A DNA stretch of 64,000 nucleotides from CALAED01 sp035765195. GTDB taxonomy: Bacteria; Actinomycetota; Actinomycetes; Streptosporangiales; Streptosporangiaceae. The stretch is from NCBI GenBank assembly GCA_035765195.1, contig DASTYC010000025.1, forward strand, positions 89,916 to 153,915, read 5' to 3'. Made by a program: the position numbers and the translations under genes. The notes beneath the pieces are model-generated. The model searched no databases, had not been told where the DNA came from, and saw only the letters and a list, made by a program, of their open reading frames with translations. Positions 16,647 to 24,938 of the stretch are shown piece after piece (the stretch's first letter is position 1; every line of letters starts with the position of its first letter).

Positions 16647-16911
16647 GGACTCTCGGCGTACGGGCCGGGCACGTGCCGTCGACGAGCAGCGCCGGAGCGG
16701 GCCGTCTTTTCGGTGACGTGGAGACCCAGTTCCTACGTTGTTCAACTCATCGTCAAATGCGTTCCACGGATTCGTCAGGCCCGAGCGGACGGCCGGCCGG
16801 GTTTCGGCCTCGTCGCCGCGGTTCGCGGGTGCCCCCAAGGGTTCTGGAGGCATGCCGGTTCCTGCGCGGTTGCGCGTCGGCCCCACCCCCGCGGCGATTA
16901 GTCTGCTGAGT

Positions 16912-17712
16912 GTGAGTTCCGTGATCGGCGTGCCCAGGGTACGGCGGCCGCTTCGATTCACGCCGCGGCGAGACTCGGGGGTGTACGGCCTCGAGCGGGC
17001 GCTGGAGCACGGCGGGTTCTCCGCGGTCGCGGGGGTGGACGAGGCCGGGCGGGGGGCCTGCGCCGGACCCCTCGTGGTCGGCGCCGTGATCTTGCCGAAC
17101 AAGCGACGGCACTGGATCGATGGGCTGACCGATTCCAAGTTGCTGACCCCCCGTCGGCGCGAGGAGATCTACGCTGAGGTGGTGGAACGCGCCGTCGCGT
17201 GGAGCGCCGTGGTCATCGCCTGCACGGATGTGGACCGGATCGGCCTGCATCGCTGCAACATCGCGGGGATGCGCCGCGCCATCGCGCGGCTGGGGACCCG
17301 TCCCTCGTTCGTCTTGAGCGATGGATTCCCGGTGCCCGGGCTCGACGTGCCGGGCCTGGCAGTGCCGAAGGGCGATCGGGTGGCCGCGTGCGTCGCGGCC
17401 GCCTCCGTGGTCGCGAAGGTGACCAGAGACCGCCTTATGGTCCAGTTGCACAAGCGTTACCCGATTTATGGATTCGACATTCACAAGGGGTATGTGACCC
17501 GGGCGCACTCGGCGGCCCTCGCCCTGCACGGACCATGCCCTGAGCACCGATTCTCGTTCGTGAACGTGGCCAGATTGAGCACGGCGGCAGGGGAGATCGC
17601 CGAGATCGCGCCCGAGACGGCGGACGAGGGGATGCTGGACAATGAACAAGACGCGTTCGCGCAGATCGACGCGGACCTGGAAGGCGCCGCCGAGCAGGTC
17701 GGCATTGCATGA
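16912..17712 (+). CDS. rnhB: Ribonuclease HII
   Basis: Removes RNA from RNA-DNA hybrids and misincorporated ribonucleotides (266 residues). The catalytic pattern is present: AGVDEAGRGACAGPLVVGAV near residues 41-60 with Asp and Glu, DSK in LTDSKLL, and SVVAKVTRDRLM, with the last Asp shortly after. The GTG at 16912 is chosen; another GTG at 16921 is possible. The C-terminal 60 residues after the catalytic core are acidic and longer than in most RNase HII. A 265-base spacer separates it from lepB, with nothing clear in it beyond a possible TAGTCT -10 element. Confidence 0.95.
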   Translation: MSSVIGVPRVRRPLRFTPRRDSGVYGLERALEHGGFSAVAGVDEAGRGACAGPLVVGAVILPNKRRHWIDGLTDSKLLTPRRREEIYAEVVERAVAWSAVVIACTDVDRIGLHRCNIAGMRRAIARLGTRPSFVLSDGFPVPGLDVPGLAVPKGDRVAACVAAASVVAKVTRDRLMVQLHKRYPIYGFDIHKGYVTRAHSAALALHGPCPEHRFSFVNVARLSTAAGEIAEIAPETADEGMLDNEQDAFAQIDADLEGAAEQVGIA

Positions 17713-17736
17713 CGCGCAGCGGGGAGGACCACGAGC

Positions 17737-18048
17737 ATGAGCGCTGAGGACCTCGAAAAGTACGAGACCGAGATGGAGCTGCAGCTCTATCGCGAGTATC
17801 GAGACGTCGTGGGGCTGTTCACCTATGTCGTCGAGACCGAGCGGCGGTTCTACTTGACCAATTCGGTGGATCTGCAGGTACGCAGCGCCGAGAACGGTGA
17901 GGTCTTCTTCGAGGTCACGATGCAGGACGCCTGGGTGTGGGATATGTACCGCCCCGCGCGTTTTGTCAAGAACGTTCGGGTCGTCACATTCAAGGATGTC
18001 AACGTCGAAGAGTTGGCCAAGAGCGACTTTGAACTTCCTCACTCCTAG
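17737..18048 (+). CDS. DUF2469 family protein
   Basis: A 103-residue conserved actinobacterial protein of unknown function, found next to rnhB across the phylum. The sequence is acidic at the start (SAEDLEKYETEMELQLYREY), then has a compact core with many aromatics (RRFYLTNSVDLQVR, then WVWDMYRPARFVKNVRVV). GGGGAGGA stands before the ATG. Probably co-transcribed with rnhB (24-base gap). A role in DNA or RNA metabolism is suggested only by this neighbour. Confidence 0.92.
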   Translation: MSAEDLEKYETEMELQLYREYRDVVGLFTYVVETERRFYLTNSVDLQVRSAENGEVFFEVTMQDAWVWDMYRPARFVKNVRVVTFKDVNVEELAKSDFELPHS

Positions 18049-18140
18049 GCCTCTCGGCGCGCCCCGGCCCCGCCGGAACTTTGGGGAGGTCGTCGAGCGG
18101 AGCTCGCGTCTATCTCAGGTCAACTTTTGGCTGCTCGCCC

Positions 18141-19319
18141 TCACGAGTCCGATGGCCGGGGGCCGGACTTTCTCGGGCGAGGCAGCCGCCAGCCCTGATC
18201 ACAGCGCTCGATGAACCCGGCGGCGGCCAGGATGCCGAGGCGGCTGCGGGTGGTGTTGAGGTCGACGCCGGCCTTGACCGCGATTTGGGCGGGACCGGCG
18301 CCGCCGCGGGCCGGGATCGCCTCGAGCACCTGGCGGGTCGTCGCCTCTAGCCCATCACGGGGGTGGATCGGGCCGCGCGGCTCGGGGGCGAGATCCGCGC
18401 CGAACTGCCCGACCTCCTCGAGGATCTCAGCGGCGTTGGTGACGCATCGGGCGGGTGGGGTGTCTCTGAGCAGCTTGTGGCAGCCGATGGAGGTCCGGGA
18501 GGTGATGGGGCCGGGGATCGCCATGACGGCCCGGCCCAGCTTGCGGGCATGGGCGGCGGTGTTGAGCGCCCCGCTGCGGGCGGCCGCCTCGATGACGACA
18601 GTGCCGCGGGTGAGGGCCGCGATGACGCGGTTGCGTACCAAGAAGCGTGATCGGGTGGGGTGGGTGCCGGGCGGCGTCTCGCTGACCAGCAGGGCGCGTC
18701 TGGCCATCTCGGCGAACAGACCGTCGTTGCGGGACGGATAGGGGGCGTCGACGCCGTTGGCGAAGACGGCCACGGTGTCGCCGTCGGCGGCGAGCGCCCC
18801 ACGGTGGGCGGCGGCGTCGACGCCCATCGCTCCGCCGCTGACCACCGTCCACCCGCGTTCGCAAAGGTCGGCGGCGAGATCGGCCGCGATGCGGACGCCA
18901 TAGGAGGAGGCGGCGCGGGCCCCGACGAGGGCCACCGAGCGCAGGCAGCCGTAGCGCAGATCACCGGGCCCCCGCAGCCACAAGGCGTGGGGCCGGGCGG
19001 CGCCGAGGTCGTCGAGCTGGGTGGGCCATTCGGCATCGCCGGGGCAGATCAGCCGTCCGCCGAGCCGGTCGCAGACGGTCAGGTCGGCCACGGGATCCGC
19101 GGCTGTCAGCCGGATCCGCCAGCTTGCCAGATGCTCGGCCAGGCGGCTGCGGGCCTGATCGCCCGTCACCAGGTCATGGGGCGGGGCGCCGGCACGTACG
19201 GCTTCGAGGGCGCCCAGCGGGCCCAGACGGGCGACGAGCGCGCCGAGCAGAGCGTTGCCGGGCTCGGCGATGGCGCACAGGGTGGCGCGGGCCAGCCGCT
19301 GGTCATCTGACGCGCTCAT
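18141..19319 (-). CDS. dprA: DNA-processing protein DprA
   Basis: A Rossmann-fold protein that loads RecA on single-stranded DNA in transformation (392 residues). The core has YGVRIAADLAADLCERGWTV, then SGGAMGVDAAAHRGAL and GTVVIEAAARSGALNTAAHA. The C-terminal winged helix (about 325-385, with AQIAVKAGVDLNTTRSRLGI) is present. The start overlaps the comM stop by ATGA. Competence in this group is not established; the gene is kept widely with comM and yraN. Confidence 0.95.
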   Translation of the reverse strand: MSASDDQRLARATLCAIAEPGNALLGALVARLGPLGALEAVRAGAPPHDLVTGDQARSRLAEHLASWRIRLTAADPVADLTVCDRLGGRLICPGDAEWPTQLDDLGAARPHALWLRGPGDLRYGCLRSVALVGARAASSYGVRIAADLAADLCERGWTVVSGGAMGVDAAAHRGALAADGDTVAVFANGVDAPYPSRNDGLFAEMARRALLVSETPPGTHPTRSRFLVRNRVIAALTRGTVVIEAAARSGALNTAAHARKLGRAVMAIPGPITSRTSIGCHKLLRDTPPARCVTNAAEILEEVGQFGADLAPEPRGPIHPRDGLEATTRQVLEAIPARGGAGPAQIAVKAGVDLNTTRSRLGILAAAGFIERCDQGWRLPRPRKSGPRPSDS

Positions 19320-20878
19320 GTGCGCTTACCGGTCCATAGATCGAGAGCCAGGCCGACGTCTTCTTCGGCGGGGTGATCTCGGCCGGCGAGGTCGGCGCAG
19401 GTCCAGGCGACCCGAAGGACTCGATCGAGACCCCGGGCGCTGAGCGAACCGAGGCGCAGCGCCCGATCGACGGGTGCCATCGCCTCGGGCGACGGCGTGA
19501 ACCTGCGCCGCAGCTCGGGACCGGGGATCTCGGCGTTGGTCCGCCAGGGCGTGGCCGCCAGCCGCTTGGCCGTGCGCTCACGGGCGAGCGACACGCGCTC
19601 CGCCACGATCTTGCTCGACTCGGCGAACTCCAGGTCGTAACGCAGCTCGGCAGGCGTGGCCGGCTGCAGCTCCAGCTTGAGGTCGATGCGATCGAGCAGC
19701 GGACCGGAGATCCGGGAGAGGTAGCGATGCCGTACCGCCGGCGGGCAACGGCAGTCGACGTCCTTGGCGGCGGCGCAGGGACACGGGTTGGCGGCCAGCA
19801 CCAAGGTGAAGCGGGCCGGGAAGCGGGTGCTGGCCCCCGACCGCGAGATCATCACCTCTCCGTCCTCGAGGGGCTGGCGGAGCGCGTCGAGCACTCCGCT
19901 TTGGAACTCGGGCGCCTCGTCGAGGAAGAGGACGCCGTGGTGGGCCAGCGAGGCGGCACCGGGCTGGATGCCGCGCCCGCCGGTGCCGCCGCCCACCATC
20001 GCCGCGATGGTCGCCGTGTGATGGGGCGCGTAGAACGGAGCCTCGGTGATCAGCGGGCGGCCCGGAGGCAGCGTGCCGGCGACCGAATGGATGGCGGTGA
20101 CCTCGAGGGCGGCGCCGCGCTCCAGCGGGGGGAGCAACGTGGGCAGCCGCTCGGCCAGCATGGTCTTGCCACAGCCGGGCGGGCCGGAGAAACACAGGTG
20201 ATGGCCGCCCGCCGCGCTGACCTCCAACGCGTGCCGCGCGTCGGCCTGGCCGCGCACGTCGGCGAGATCGAGGTCGCTCCGCCGCGCCCGGCCGCGCAGG
20301 GTGAGCCCGTCGGGATGCGGCCCGGCGGGGACGGGCTCGTCGTCTTCGTCGAGTGCCGGCGGCGGCTCATCGCGCAGATGGCACATCAAGGCCCGCAGCG
20401 TGGAGACCGAAATCACCTTGGTGTCGGGCACGAGCTCGGCCTCGCCCGCGTTGGCCTTGGGCACCACCACCGTGTGGCATCCGCTGTGCGCCGCCGCGAG
20501 CACCGCGGGCAGCACCCCGGGCACCGCCCGAACCCTGCCGTCGAGGCCCAACTCGCCGATCATCACCAGACCGGCGCAGGCCGCCGGTGACACCGCCTCG
20601 GCCGCTGCCAGCAGCGCGATGGCGATGGCGACGTCATAGCTCGAACCCTTCTTCGGCAGGCTCGCCGGGAACAGCGAGACCGTGACATGCCTGTTGGGCC
20701 ACGTCTCGCCGCTGTTGAAGATCGCCGCCCGGACGCGGTCGCGGGCCTCGCTCAGCGCCGTGTCGGGCAGCCCCACGAGATGCAGCCCGGGCACACCGCT
20801 GGTGATCGCGGCCTCTACGTCGACCACGAAGCCGTCGACGCCGACGAGCGCCACCGAGCGGGTCTTGGCGAGCGCCAT
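19316..20878 (-). CDS. comM: YifB/ComM family Mg-chelatase-like AAA ATPase
   Basis: A 520-residue AAA+ protein related to ComM, a helicase for branch migration in natural transformation. The N-terminal domain (1-165) has GVDGFVVDVEAAITSGVPG and DVAIAIALLAAAEAV. The AAA core has Walker A GPPGCGKTMLAERL and Walker B LFLDEAPEF. A zinc-finger-like segment ANPCPCAAAKDVDCRCPP has four cysteines. The C-terminal Mg-chelatase domain ends the protein. It overlaps dprA at its end and starts one base after the yraN stop: a yraN-comM-dprA operon. Confidence 0.95.
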   Translation of the reverse strand: MALAKTRSVALVGVDGFVVDVEAAITSGVPGLHLVGLPDTALSEARDRVRAAIFNSGETWPNRHVTVSLFPASLPKKGSSYDVAIAIALLAAAEAVSPAACAGLVMIGELGLDGRVRAVPGVLPAVLAAAHSGCHTVVVPKANAGEAELVPDTKVISVSTLRALMCHLRDEPPPALDEDDEPVPAGPHPDGLTLRGRARRSDLDLADVRGQADARHALEVSAAGGHHLCFSGPPGCGKTMLAERLPTLLPPLERGAALEVTAIHSVAGTLPPGRPLITEAPFYAPHHTATIAAMVGGGTGGRGIQPGAASLAHHGVLFLDEAPEFQSGVLDALRQPLEDGEVMISRSGASTRFPARFTLVLAANPCPCAAAKDVDCRCPPAVRHRYLSRISGPLLDRIDLKLELQPATPAELRYDLEFAESSKIVAERVSLARERTAKRLAATPWRTNAEIPGPELRRRFTPSPEAMAPVDRALRLGSLSARGLDRVLRVAWTCADLAGRDHPAEEDVGLALDLWTGKRT

Positions 20879-20879
20879 C

Positions 20880-21248
20880 TCAGCACACCTCTCTACAGTG
20901 ATCGACTTCGAACGCGTCGGGACCGGCGCGAACCAGTCCGAGGACGTCGATGCGTATCTGAGCCGCGCTGACGCCGTGCTGGGCGGCCCAGCGCCCGGCG
21001 AGGCGCCTTAATCGCGCGGCCTTGGCCGCGGTGATCGCTTCGAGTGGGTCGCCGAACCTCGCGCTGGAGCGGGTCTTCACCTCGCACACGACGTGCCGGT
21101 GGCCGTCGTAGGCGACGATGTCCAGCTCTCCGCCCCGGCACCGCCAGTTGCGATCGAGGATCGTCCAGCCCAGGCGGCGCAGATAGTCGGCCGCCGCCGC
21201 TTCACCACGTCGGCCGAGCGCGCCGCGCTGGTCTCGTCGGATATGCAT
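20880..21248 (-). CDS. yraN: YraN family (UPF0102) nuclease-like protein
   Basis: A 122-residue protein with an endonuclease-like fold. The motif LGRRGEAAAADYLRRLGW, then LDIVAYDGHRHVVCEVKTRS, keeps the E ... D ... E-x-K pattern of the PD-(D/E)XK superfamily. The ATG at 21248 is chosen because GGAGG lies 8 bases upstream. First gene of the yraN-comM-dprA operon. Function unproven. Confidence 0.92.
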   Translation of the reverse strand: MHIRRDQRGALGRRGEAAAADYLRRLGWTILDRNWRCRGGELDIVAYDGHRHVVCEVKTRSSARFGDPLEAITAAKAARLRRLAGRWAAQHGVSAAQIRIDVLGLVRAGPDAFEVDHCREVC

Positions 21249-21607
21249 GACGCTCACCTCCGGCACCGAAGGTCCCGTACGGTCGCCGCGACCGAAAGGC
21301 GAACGTGATTCTGTGGATAAACGGCGATGTGCTCGGCGTCGCCTGATGGCGTACGCCGGTGGAGATGGTGTCGCCTTGGCGACAGGGAGGTGGGCGGCGC
21401 CTGTGGCGCGCCGGCGGGCGTCGGCCGGCCGTCCGGCCTTCGATGGACGGTCTGTCTCGGCGCGACTGCTCGGGCGGAGCCGTTCGGTGCCGGGGACGCC
21501 GGCTCCGAGGCGATAAGGGGGCCCGCGGCGGGTTGTTCTGAGCCGGGAGAGGGCCGAGCGGACCGGCGGCTTGCCTGCCGCGGCGAGCCGCGGGCACTGT
21601 GGGACCC
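21249..21607. other. 359-base spacer between yraN and xerC
   Basis: No convincing gene in either strand. It holds a perfect DnaA-box 9-mer (21312-21320), the 10-base palindrome GGCGTACGCC near 21345, and a tight hairpin TGTCGCC-TT-GGCGACA (21369-21384). In Streptomyces, whiG (sporulation sigma factor) lies in this neighbourhood; it is not present here or elsewhere in the window. The divergent promoters for yraN and xerC must lie in this stretch. Confidence 0.5.
21312..21320 (-). promoter_or_regulatory. Perfect DnaA-box 9-mer
   Basis: TGTGGATAA, the reverse complement of TTATCCACA, in the yraN-xerC spacer. The context CTGTGGATAA is the same ten bases as at 23422 and, inverted, at 30462. It may be a DnaA-binding or titration site. 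Confidence 0.5.
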
Positions 21608-22555
21608 ATGACCGGGGTGGCAGATGGCCCGCTGCCGGAGACGTTCGCCGCGGCGCTGCGCGACTACGAACGGCACCTGCGGGCCGAGCGCGGGCTTTCG
21701 CCGCACACGCTCCGGGCCTACCTGGGCGACATCGCCGATCTCTTCCAGTACGCGGCCCGCGCGGGCGCCGAATCGGTGGCCGACCTCGATCTCCCCCTCG
21801 TACGCGAGTGGCTCGCGGGGCAACACGGGCGCGGGTTGTCGCGGGCGACGCTGGCCCGGCGCACGGCGGCGGTGCGGACCTTCACGCGGCACGCGCACCG
21901 GAGCGGCCGGCTCGGCCGAGACCCCGGGCCGCTGCTCGGCACGCCAAAGCGCGAGCGGGCGCTGCCCAAGGTGTTGCGTCAGGACGAGGCGGCGGCGGTG
22001 CTCGACCGGATCGGGCCAGATCACCCTGAGCCGGCGAATCCGGCCGCGGCAGGCCTGACGGGGCGCGATCGAGCCGTCCTCGAGCTGCTGTACGCCACCG
22101 GCATCAGGGTCAGTGAGCTGTGCGGCCTCGACATCGACGATGTCGACCAGGAGCGCCGCACCGTCCGCGTCATGGGCAAGGGCGGCAAGGAACGCGTCGT
22201 GCCCATGGGGGTGCCCGCCGCCCGCGCCATCGACGACTGGCTGCGCCGGGGCAGGCCGCATCTGGCCACCGAACGCAGCGGGCCGGCCCTGTTCTTGGGC
22301 GCTCGGGGCGGCCGGCTGCATCCCACCACGGCCCGCCGCGTCGTGCACGCCCGGGTCGCGGCGGCGAGCGCGCCCGACATCGGGCCCCACGGGGTGCGGC
22401 ACACCGCCGCCACCCACCTGCTCGAGGGCGGCGCCGACCTGCGCAGCGTCCAGGAGTTGCTCGGCCACGCCTCGCTGCAGACCACCCAGCTCTACACCCA
22501 TGTGTCCGCCGAACGGCTCAAGCAGGCATATCGCCAGGCACATCCCCGCGCGTAG
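21608..22555 (+). CDS. xerC: Tyrosine recombinase XerC
   Basis: A site-specific recombinase that resolves chromosome dimers (315 residues from the ATG at 21608). The N-terminal SAM-like core-binding domain covers 8-95 (DYERHLRAERGLSPHTLRAY). The catalytic domain shows the Arg of YATGIRVSELCGL, the Lys of GKGGKERVVP, the HxxR of HGVRHTAATHLL, then LGHASLQTTQLYTHVS with the His and the nucleophilic Tyr. A GTG at 21599 would add three residues. A strong bidirectional hairpin follows. Confidence 0.95.
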   Translation: MTGVADGPLPETFAAALRDYERHLRAERGLSPHTLRAYLGDIADLFQYAARAGAESVADLDLPLVREWLAGQHGRGLSRATLARRTAAVRTFTRHAHRSGRLGRDPGPLLGTPKRERALPKVLRQDEAAAVLDRIGPDHPEPANPAAAGLTGRDRAVLELLYATGIRVSELCGLDIDDVDQERRTVRVMGKGGKERVVPMGVPAARAIDDWLRRGRPHLATERSGPALFLGARGGRLHPTTARRVVHARVAAASAPDIGPHGVRHTAATHLLEGGADLRSVQELLGHASLQTTQLYTHVSAERLKQAYRQAHPRA

Positions 22556-22568
22556 CACGCGGGCTCGG

Positions 22569-22609
22569 CATCCCTGTGCCCTTGCCGGGAGCGCAAGAGC
22601 ACAGGGATG
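22569..22609. terminator. Bidirectional hairpin between xerC and the M23 gene
   Basis: CATCCCTGTGC-C-CTTGC pairs with GCAAG-A-GCACAGGGATG around a 7-base loop: 16 pairs with one C/A mismatch. It sits in the 60-base gap between the convergent genes. Confidence 0.85.
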
Positions 22610-22615
22610 AGGCGG

Positions 22616-23455
22616 CTATGCGGACGGGTGCCGGCGATGGCGCTCGCGGGTCAGGTCGATGACCCCGGGCGGAAGCCGCCGCCGGGCCGGCATGCGTCGC
22701 CACGCCAGGATCAGCAGGTAGGCGAGGATCGCACCCGCGAGCGCGCCGCCCCCGGCCGCCGTCGCCGACCGCGTGACCATGGAGCGGCCGCGGTCGAGCG
22801 AAGCCCTACCCGCGGACACGGCCCGCGGGGCACGGGGCGGAGGCCGGGACGCGGCCGAGGGCGAGAAGAGGGAGCCGGGGCGGGCGGCCGCCGGCGGATG
22901 GTCGGCACCGGCGGCGGGCCAAACCGGCAGCAACCGGATGGTGCCCCCGCCGAGAAGCGACAGCGGATCGAGATAGGCCAGGCCACGGCGCAGCCCCCAG
23001 TGCAGGCACAGCACCCGCCCGCAGTGGCCGCGGACGTCCTCGACCTGGCCGAGCCGCTGGCCCGCGGCGACGCGCTGCCCGCGCCGTACCGCGGGCCGTA
23101 GGGGCAGGTAGGAGGTGCGGAGCGCGCCGTGGAGAACCGTCACGATGCCCCGGCCGGCGAGCCGGCCCGCGTAACCGACCCGCCCCGGGCCCGCCGCATA
23201 GACCGACTGGCCGGGCCGGGCGGCGAGGTCGACCCCCCGATGGCCGCTCAGCCACGGGCGCGGCGGCGGGTCGTAGTCGCGCAGCACGGGCGGCTCGGGC
23301 GATAACGGCCATCGCCAATCACCCGGGCCGAACGGGAGCATGGCAACGAGCACGCAGGTCACGATCAGCATGGCTCCGAGAGTGCCGACCACCCCCGCCG
23401 CCCGCCAGACCCCACCCCCGGCTGTGGATAACCACGGCGCGTGGACGGATGCCAC
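22616..23455 (-). CDS. M23-like (LytM) membrane or secreted protein, probably degenerate peptidase
   Basis: A cell-envelope protein with an N-terminal hydrophobic span (GTLGAMLIVTCVLVAMLP) and a LytM-type barrel around residues 65-165. The first zinc ligands are visible in GHRGVDLAA (His, Asp). The later H-x-H is replaced by C-x-H (LCLHWGL), and the usual catalytic His is missing (TSYLPLRP). It may therefore bind peptidoglycan rather than cut it. A second hydrophobic helix (GALAGAILAYLLILAW) lies near the C-terminus, followed by Arg-rich residues. The start is uncertain: GTG at 23455 or ATG at 23371. The gene is common next to rpsB in actinomycetes. Confidence 0.8.
   Translation of the reverse strand: MASVHAPWLSTAGGGVWRAAGVVGTLGAMLIVTCVLVAMLPFGPGDWRWPLSPEPPVLRDYDPPPRPWLSGHRGVDLAARPGQSVYAAGPGRVGYAGRLAGRGIVTVLHGALRTSYLPLRPAVRRGQRVAAGQRLGQVEDVRGHCGRVLCLHWGLRRGLAYLDPLSLLGGGTIRLLPVWPAAGADHPPAAARPGSLFSPSAASRPPPRAPRAVSAGRASLDRGRSMVTRSATAAGGGALAGAILAYLLILAWRRMPARRRLPPGVIDLTRERHRRHPSA
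23423..23431 (-). promoter_or_regulatory. Perfect DnaA-box 9-mer near the M23 gene start
   Basis: TGTGGATAA within GCTGTGGATAACC. It is intergenic if the M23 gene starts at 23371, or inside its first codons if it starts at 23455. It shares CTGTGGATAA with the sites at 21312 and 30462. Confidence 0.45.
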
Positions 23456-23529
23456 GGCGGGCCGGATCTTCCCATAGACTTGTGTGACGGTCCGGAGCGA
23501 CCGAATTCACGCGCCCGCAGGCCGCCAAT

Positions 23530-23553
23530 CCGTCAAGCACCAAGGGTTGACGG
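23530..23553 (+). promoter_or_regulatory. Hairpin in the rpsB leader
   Basis: CCGTCAA (23530-23536) pairs with TTGACGG (23547-23553) in the long leader before rpsB; a short GGGG/CCCC stem follows. S2 autoregulation through its leader is known in other bacteria. Whether this stem belongs to such an element is not shown. Confidence 0.3.
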
Positions 23554-23662
23554 GGCACGCCCCTCGGTCCGTGGCTCAGCGCCGCGGCGGGGTGTGTCCG
23601 GGCGTAGACAACAACCGAAACGAGGCCCGAGCACGACCGGGCCAGACAGGAGAACCACGGGC

Positions 23663-24757
23663 ATGGCACCCGTCGTCACCATGCGGCAGCTGCTCGAAAG
23701 CGGTGTCCACTTCGGCCACCAGACGCGTCGCTGGAACCCGAAGATGAAGCGCTTCATCCTCACCGAGCGCAACGGCATCTACATCATCGATCTTCAGCAG
23801 TCGCTGTCCCACATCGATCGCGCCTACGAGTTCATCAAGGAGACGGTCGCGCACGGCGGCTCCATCCTGTTCGTCGGCACGAAGAAGCAGGGCCAGGAGG
23901 CCATCGCCGAGCAGGCTCGCCGCGTCGGCATGCCGTACGTCAACCAGCGCTGGCTCGGCGGCATGCTCACCAACTTCTCCACCGTTCACAAGCGCCTGAC
24001 GCGGCTCAAGGAGCTCGAGGAGCTCAACTACGACGATGTCGCGGGCTCCGGCATGACCAAAAAAGAGCTGCTGATGCGCAAGCGGGAGAAGGACAAGCTG
24101 GAGCGCACCCTCGGCGGCATCCGCGACATGGCCAAGGTGCCCAGCGCGGTGTGGATCGTGGACACCAAGAAGGAGCACATCGCCGTCAACGAAGCTCGCA
24201 AGCTCGGCATCCCGGTGGTGGCCATCCTCGACACCAACTGCGACCCGGACGAGGTCGACTACCCGATCCCCGGCAACGACGACGCGATCCGCAGCGTCAG
24301 CGTGCTGACCCGGGTCGTCGCCGACGCCGTCGCCGACGGGCTGATCGCCCGGGCCGGCGCCGCCACCTCCGGCGACGCGAAGCCCGCCGAGGCCGGCGCG
24401 GAGGAGCCGCTCGCCGAGTGGGAGCGGGAGCTCCTCGAGCGCGACAAGGGCGGTGAGGCGGCGGCCGGAGGCCAGCAGGCCGCCGCGACCGCCGAGACCG
24501 CCGCGGCGGCCACGGCCACCGCGGCTACGGCCGCGACCGACGGCCAGGCCGAAGCGGCCGCGGCCACGCCCGAGACGACGCAGGCCGCCGAGGCCGCGCA
24601 GACCGTCGCCGACGCGGTCGCCGCCGAGTCTGGCGAGACCGCCGAGACCGCCGAGACCGCAGAGACCGCAGAGACCGCCGAGACCGCAGAGACCGCCGAG
24701 ACCGGCGAGGCGGGCGAGACCGGCGAGGCGGCCGGCGCCTCGGCCGGCGAGAGCTGA
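23663..24757 (+). CDS. rpsB: Ribosomal protein uS2 with long acidic C-terminal tail
   Basis: Small-subunit protein uS2 (364 residues). MAPVVTMRQLLESGVHFGHQ is the family start, with AGGAGA 9 bases before the ATG, so longer upstream frames are not used. The core ends near residue 255. The tail (255-364) is Ala, Glu and Thr only, including eight tandem AET units (24635-24706). Most uS2 proteins lack this; several actinobacteria have shorter versions. First gene of the rpsB-tsf pair. Confidence 0.97.
   Translation: MAPVVTMRQLLESGVHFGHQTRRWNPKMKRFILTERNGIYIIDLQQSLSHIDRAYEFIKETVAHGGSILFVGTKKQGQEAIAEQARRVGMPYVNQRWLGGMLTNFSTVHKRLTRLKELEELNYDDVAGSGMTKKELLMRKREKDKLERTLGGIRDMAKVPSAVWIVDTKKEHIAVNEARKLGIPVVAILDTNCDPDEVDYPIPGNDDAIRSVSVLTRVVADAVADGLIARAGAATSGDAKPAEAGAEEPLAEWERELLERDKGGEAAAGGQQAAATAETAAAATATAATAATDGQAEAAAATPETTQAAEAAQTVADAVAAESGETAETAETAETAETAETAETAETGEAGETGEAAGASAGES
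24635..24706 (+). repeat. Eight tandem 9-base repeats in rpsB (AET units)
   Basis: Units of GAGACCGCC or GAGACCGCA, last one GAGACCGGC, run head to tail for 72 bases in frame and encode (E-T-A)n in the disordered tail of uS2. The near-identity of units suggests slippage and probably variable copy number between strains. Confidence 0.85.
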
Positions 24758-24938
24758 GGACGGACGCGCCTACAGGCCCGGCCACGAGGACGGCAGACCG
24801 AGAACAGGCGGAAGGCGACCCGACCGTGAGCAGGACCCCCGTTCAAGTGGACCAGGGGCTGATCAGGACTGTCGGGAGCAAGCCACCGCCGCGCGATCAT
24901 CAGGACGCGACCCGCAAGACTGGAGAGAAACCGAGATA

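Noticed and set aside
24635..24706. Regular 9-base repeats that could suggest an array
   Set aside because: No spacers and in frame within rpsB; a coding microsatellite, not CRISPR.
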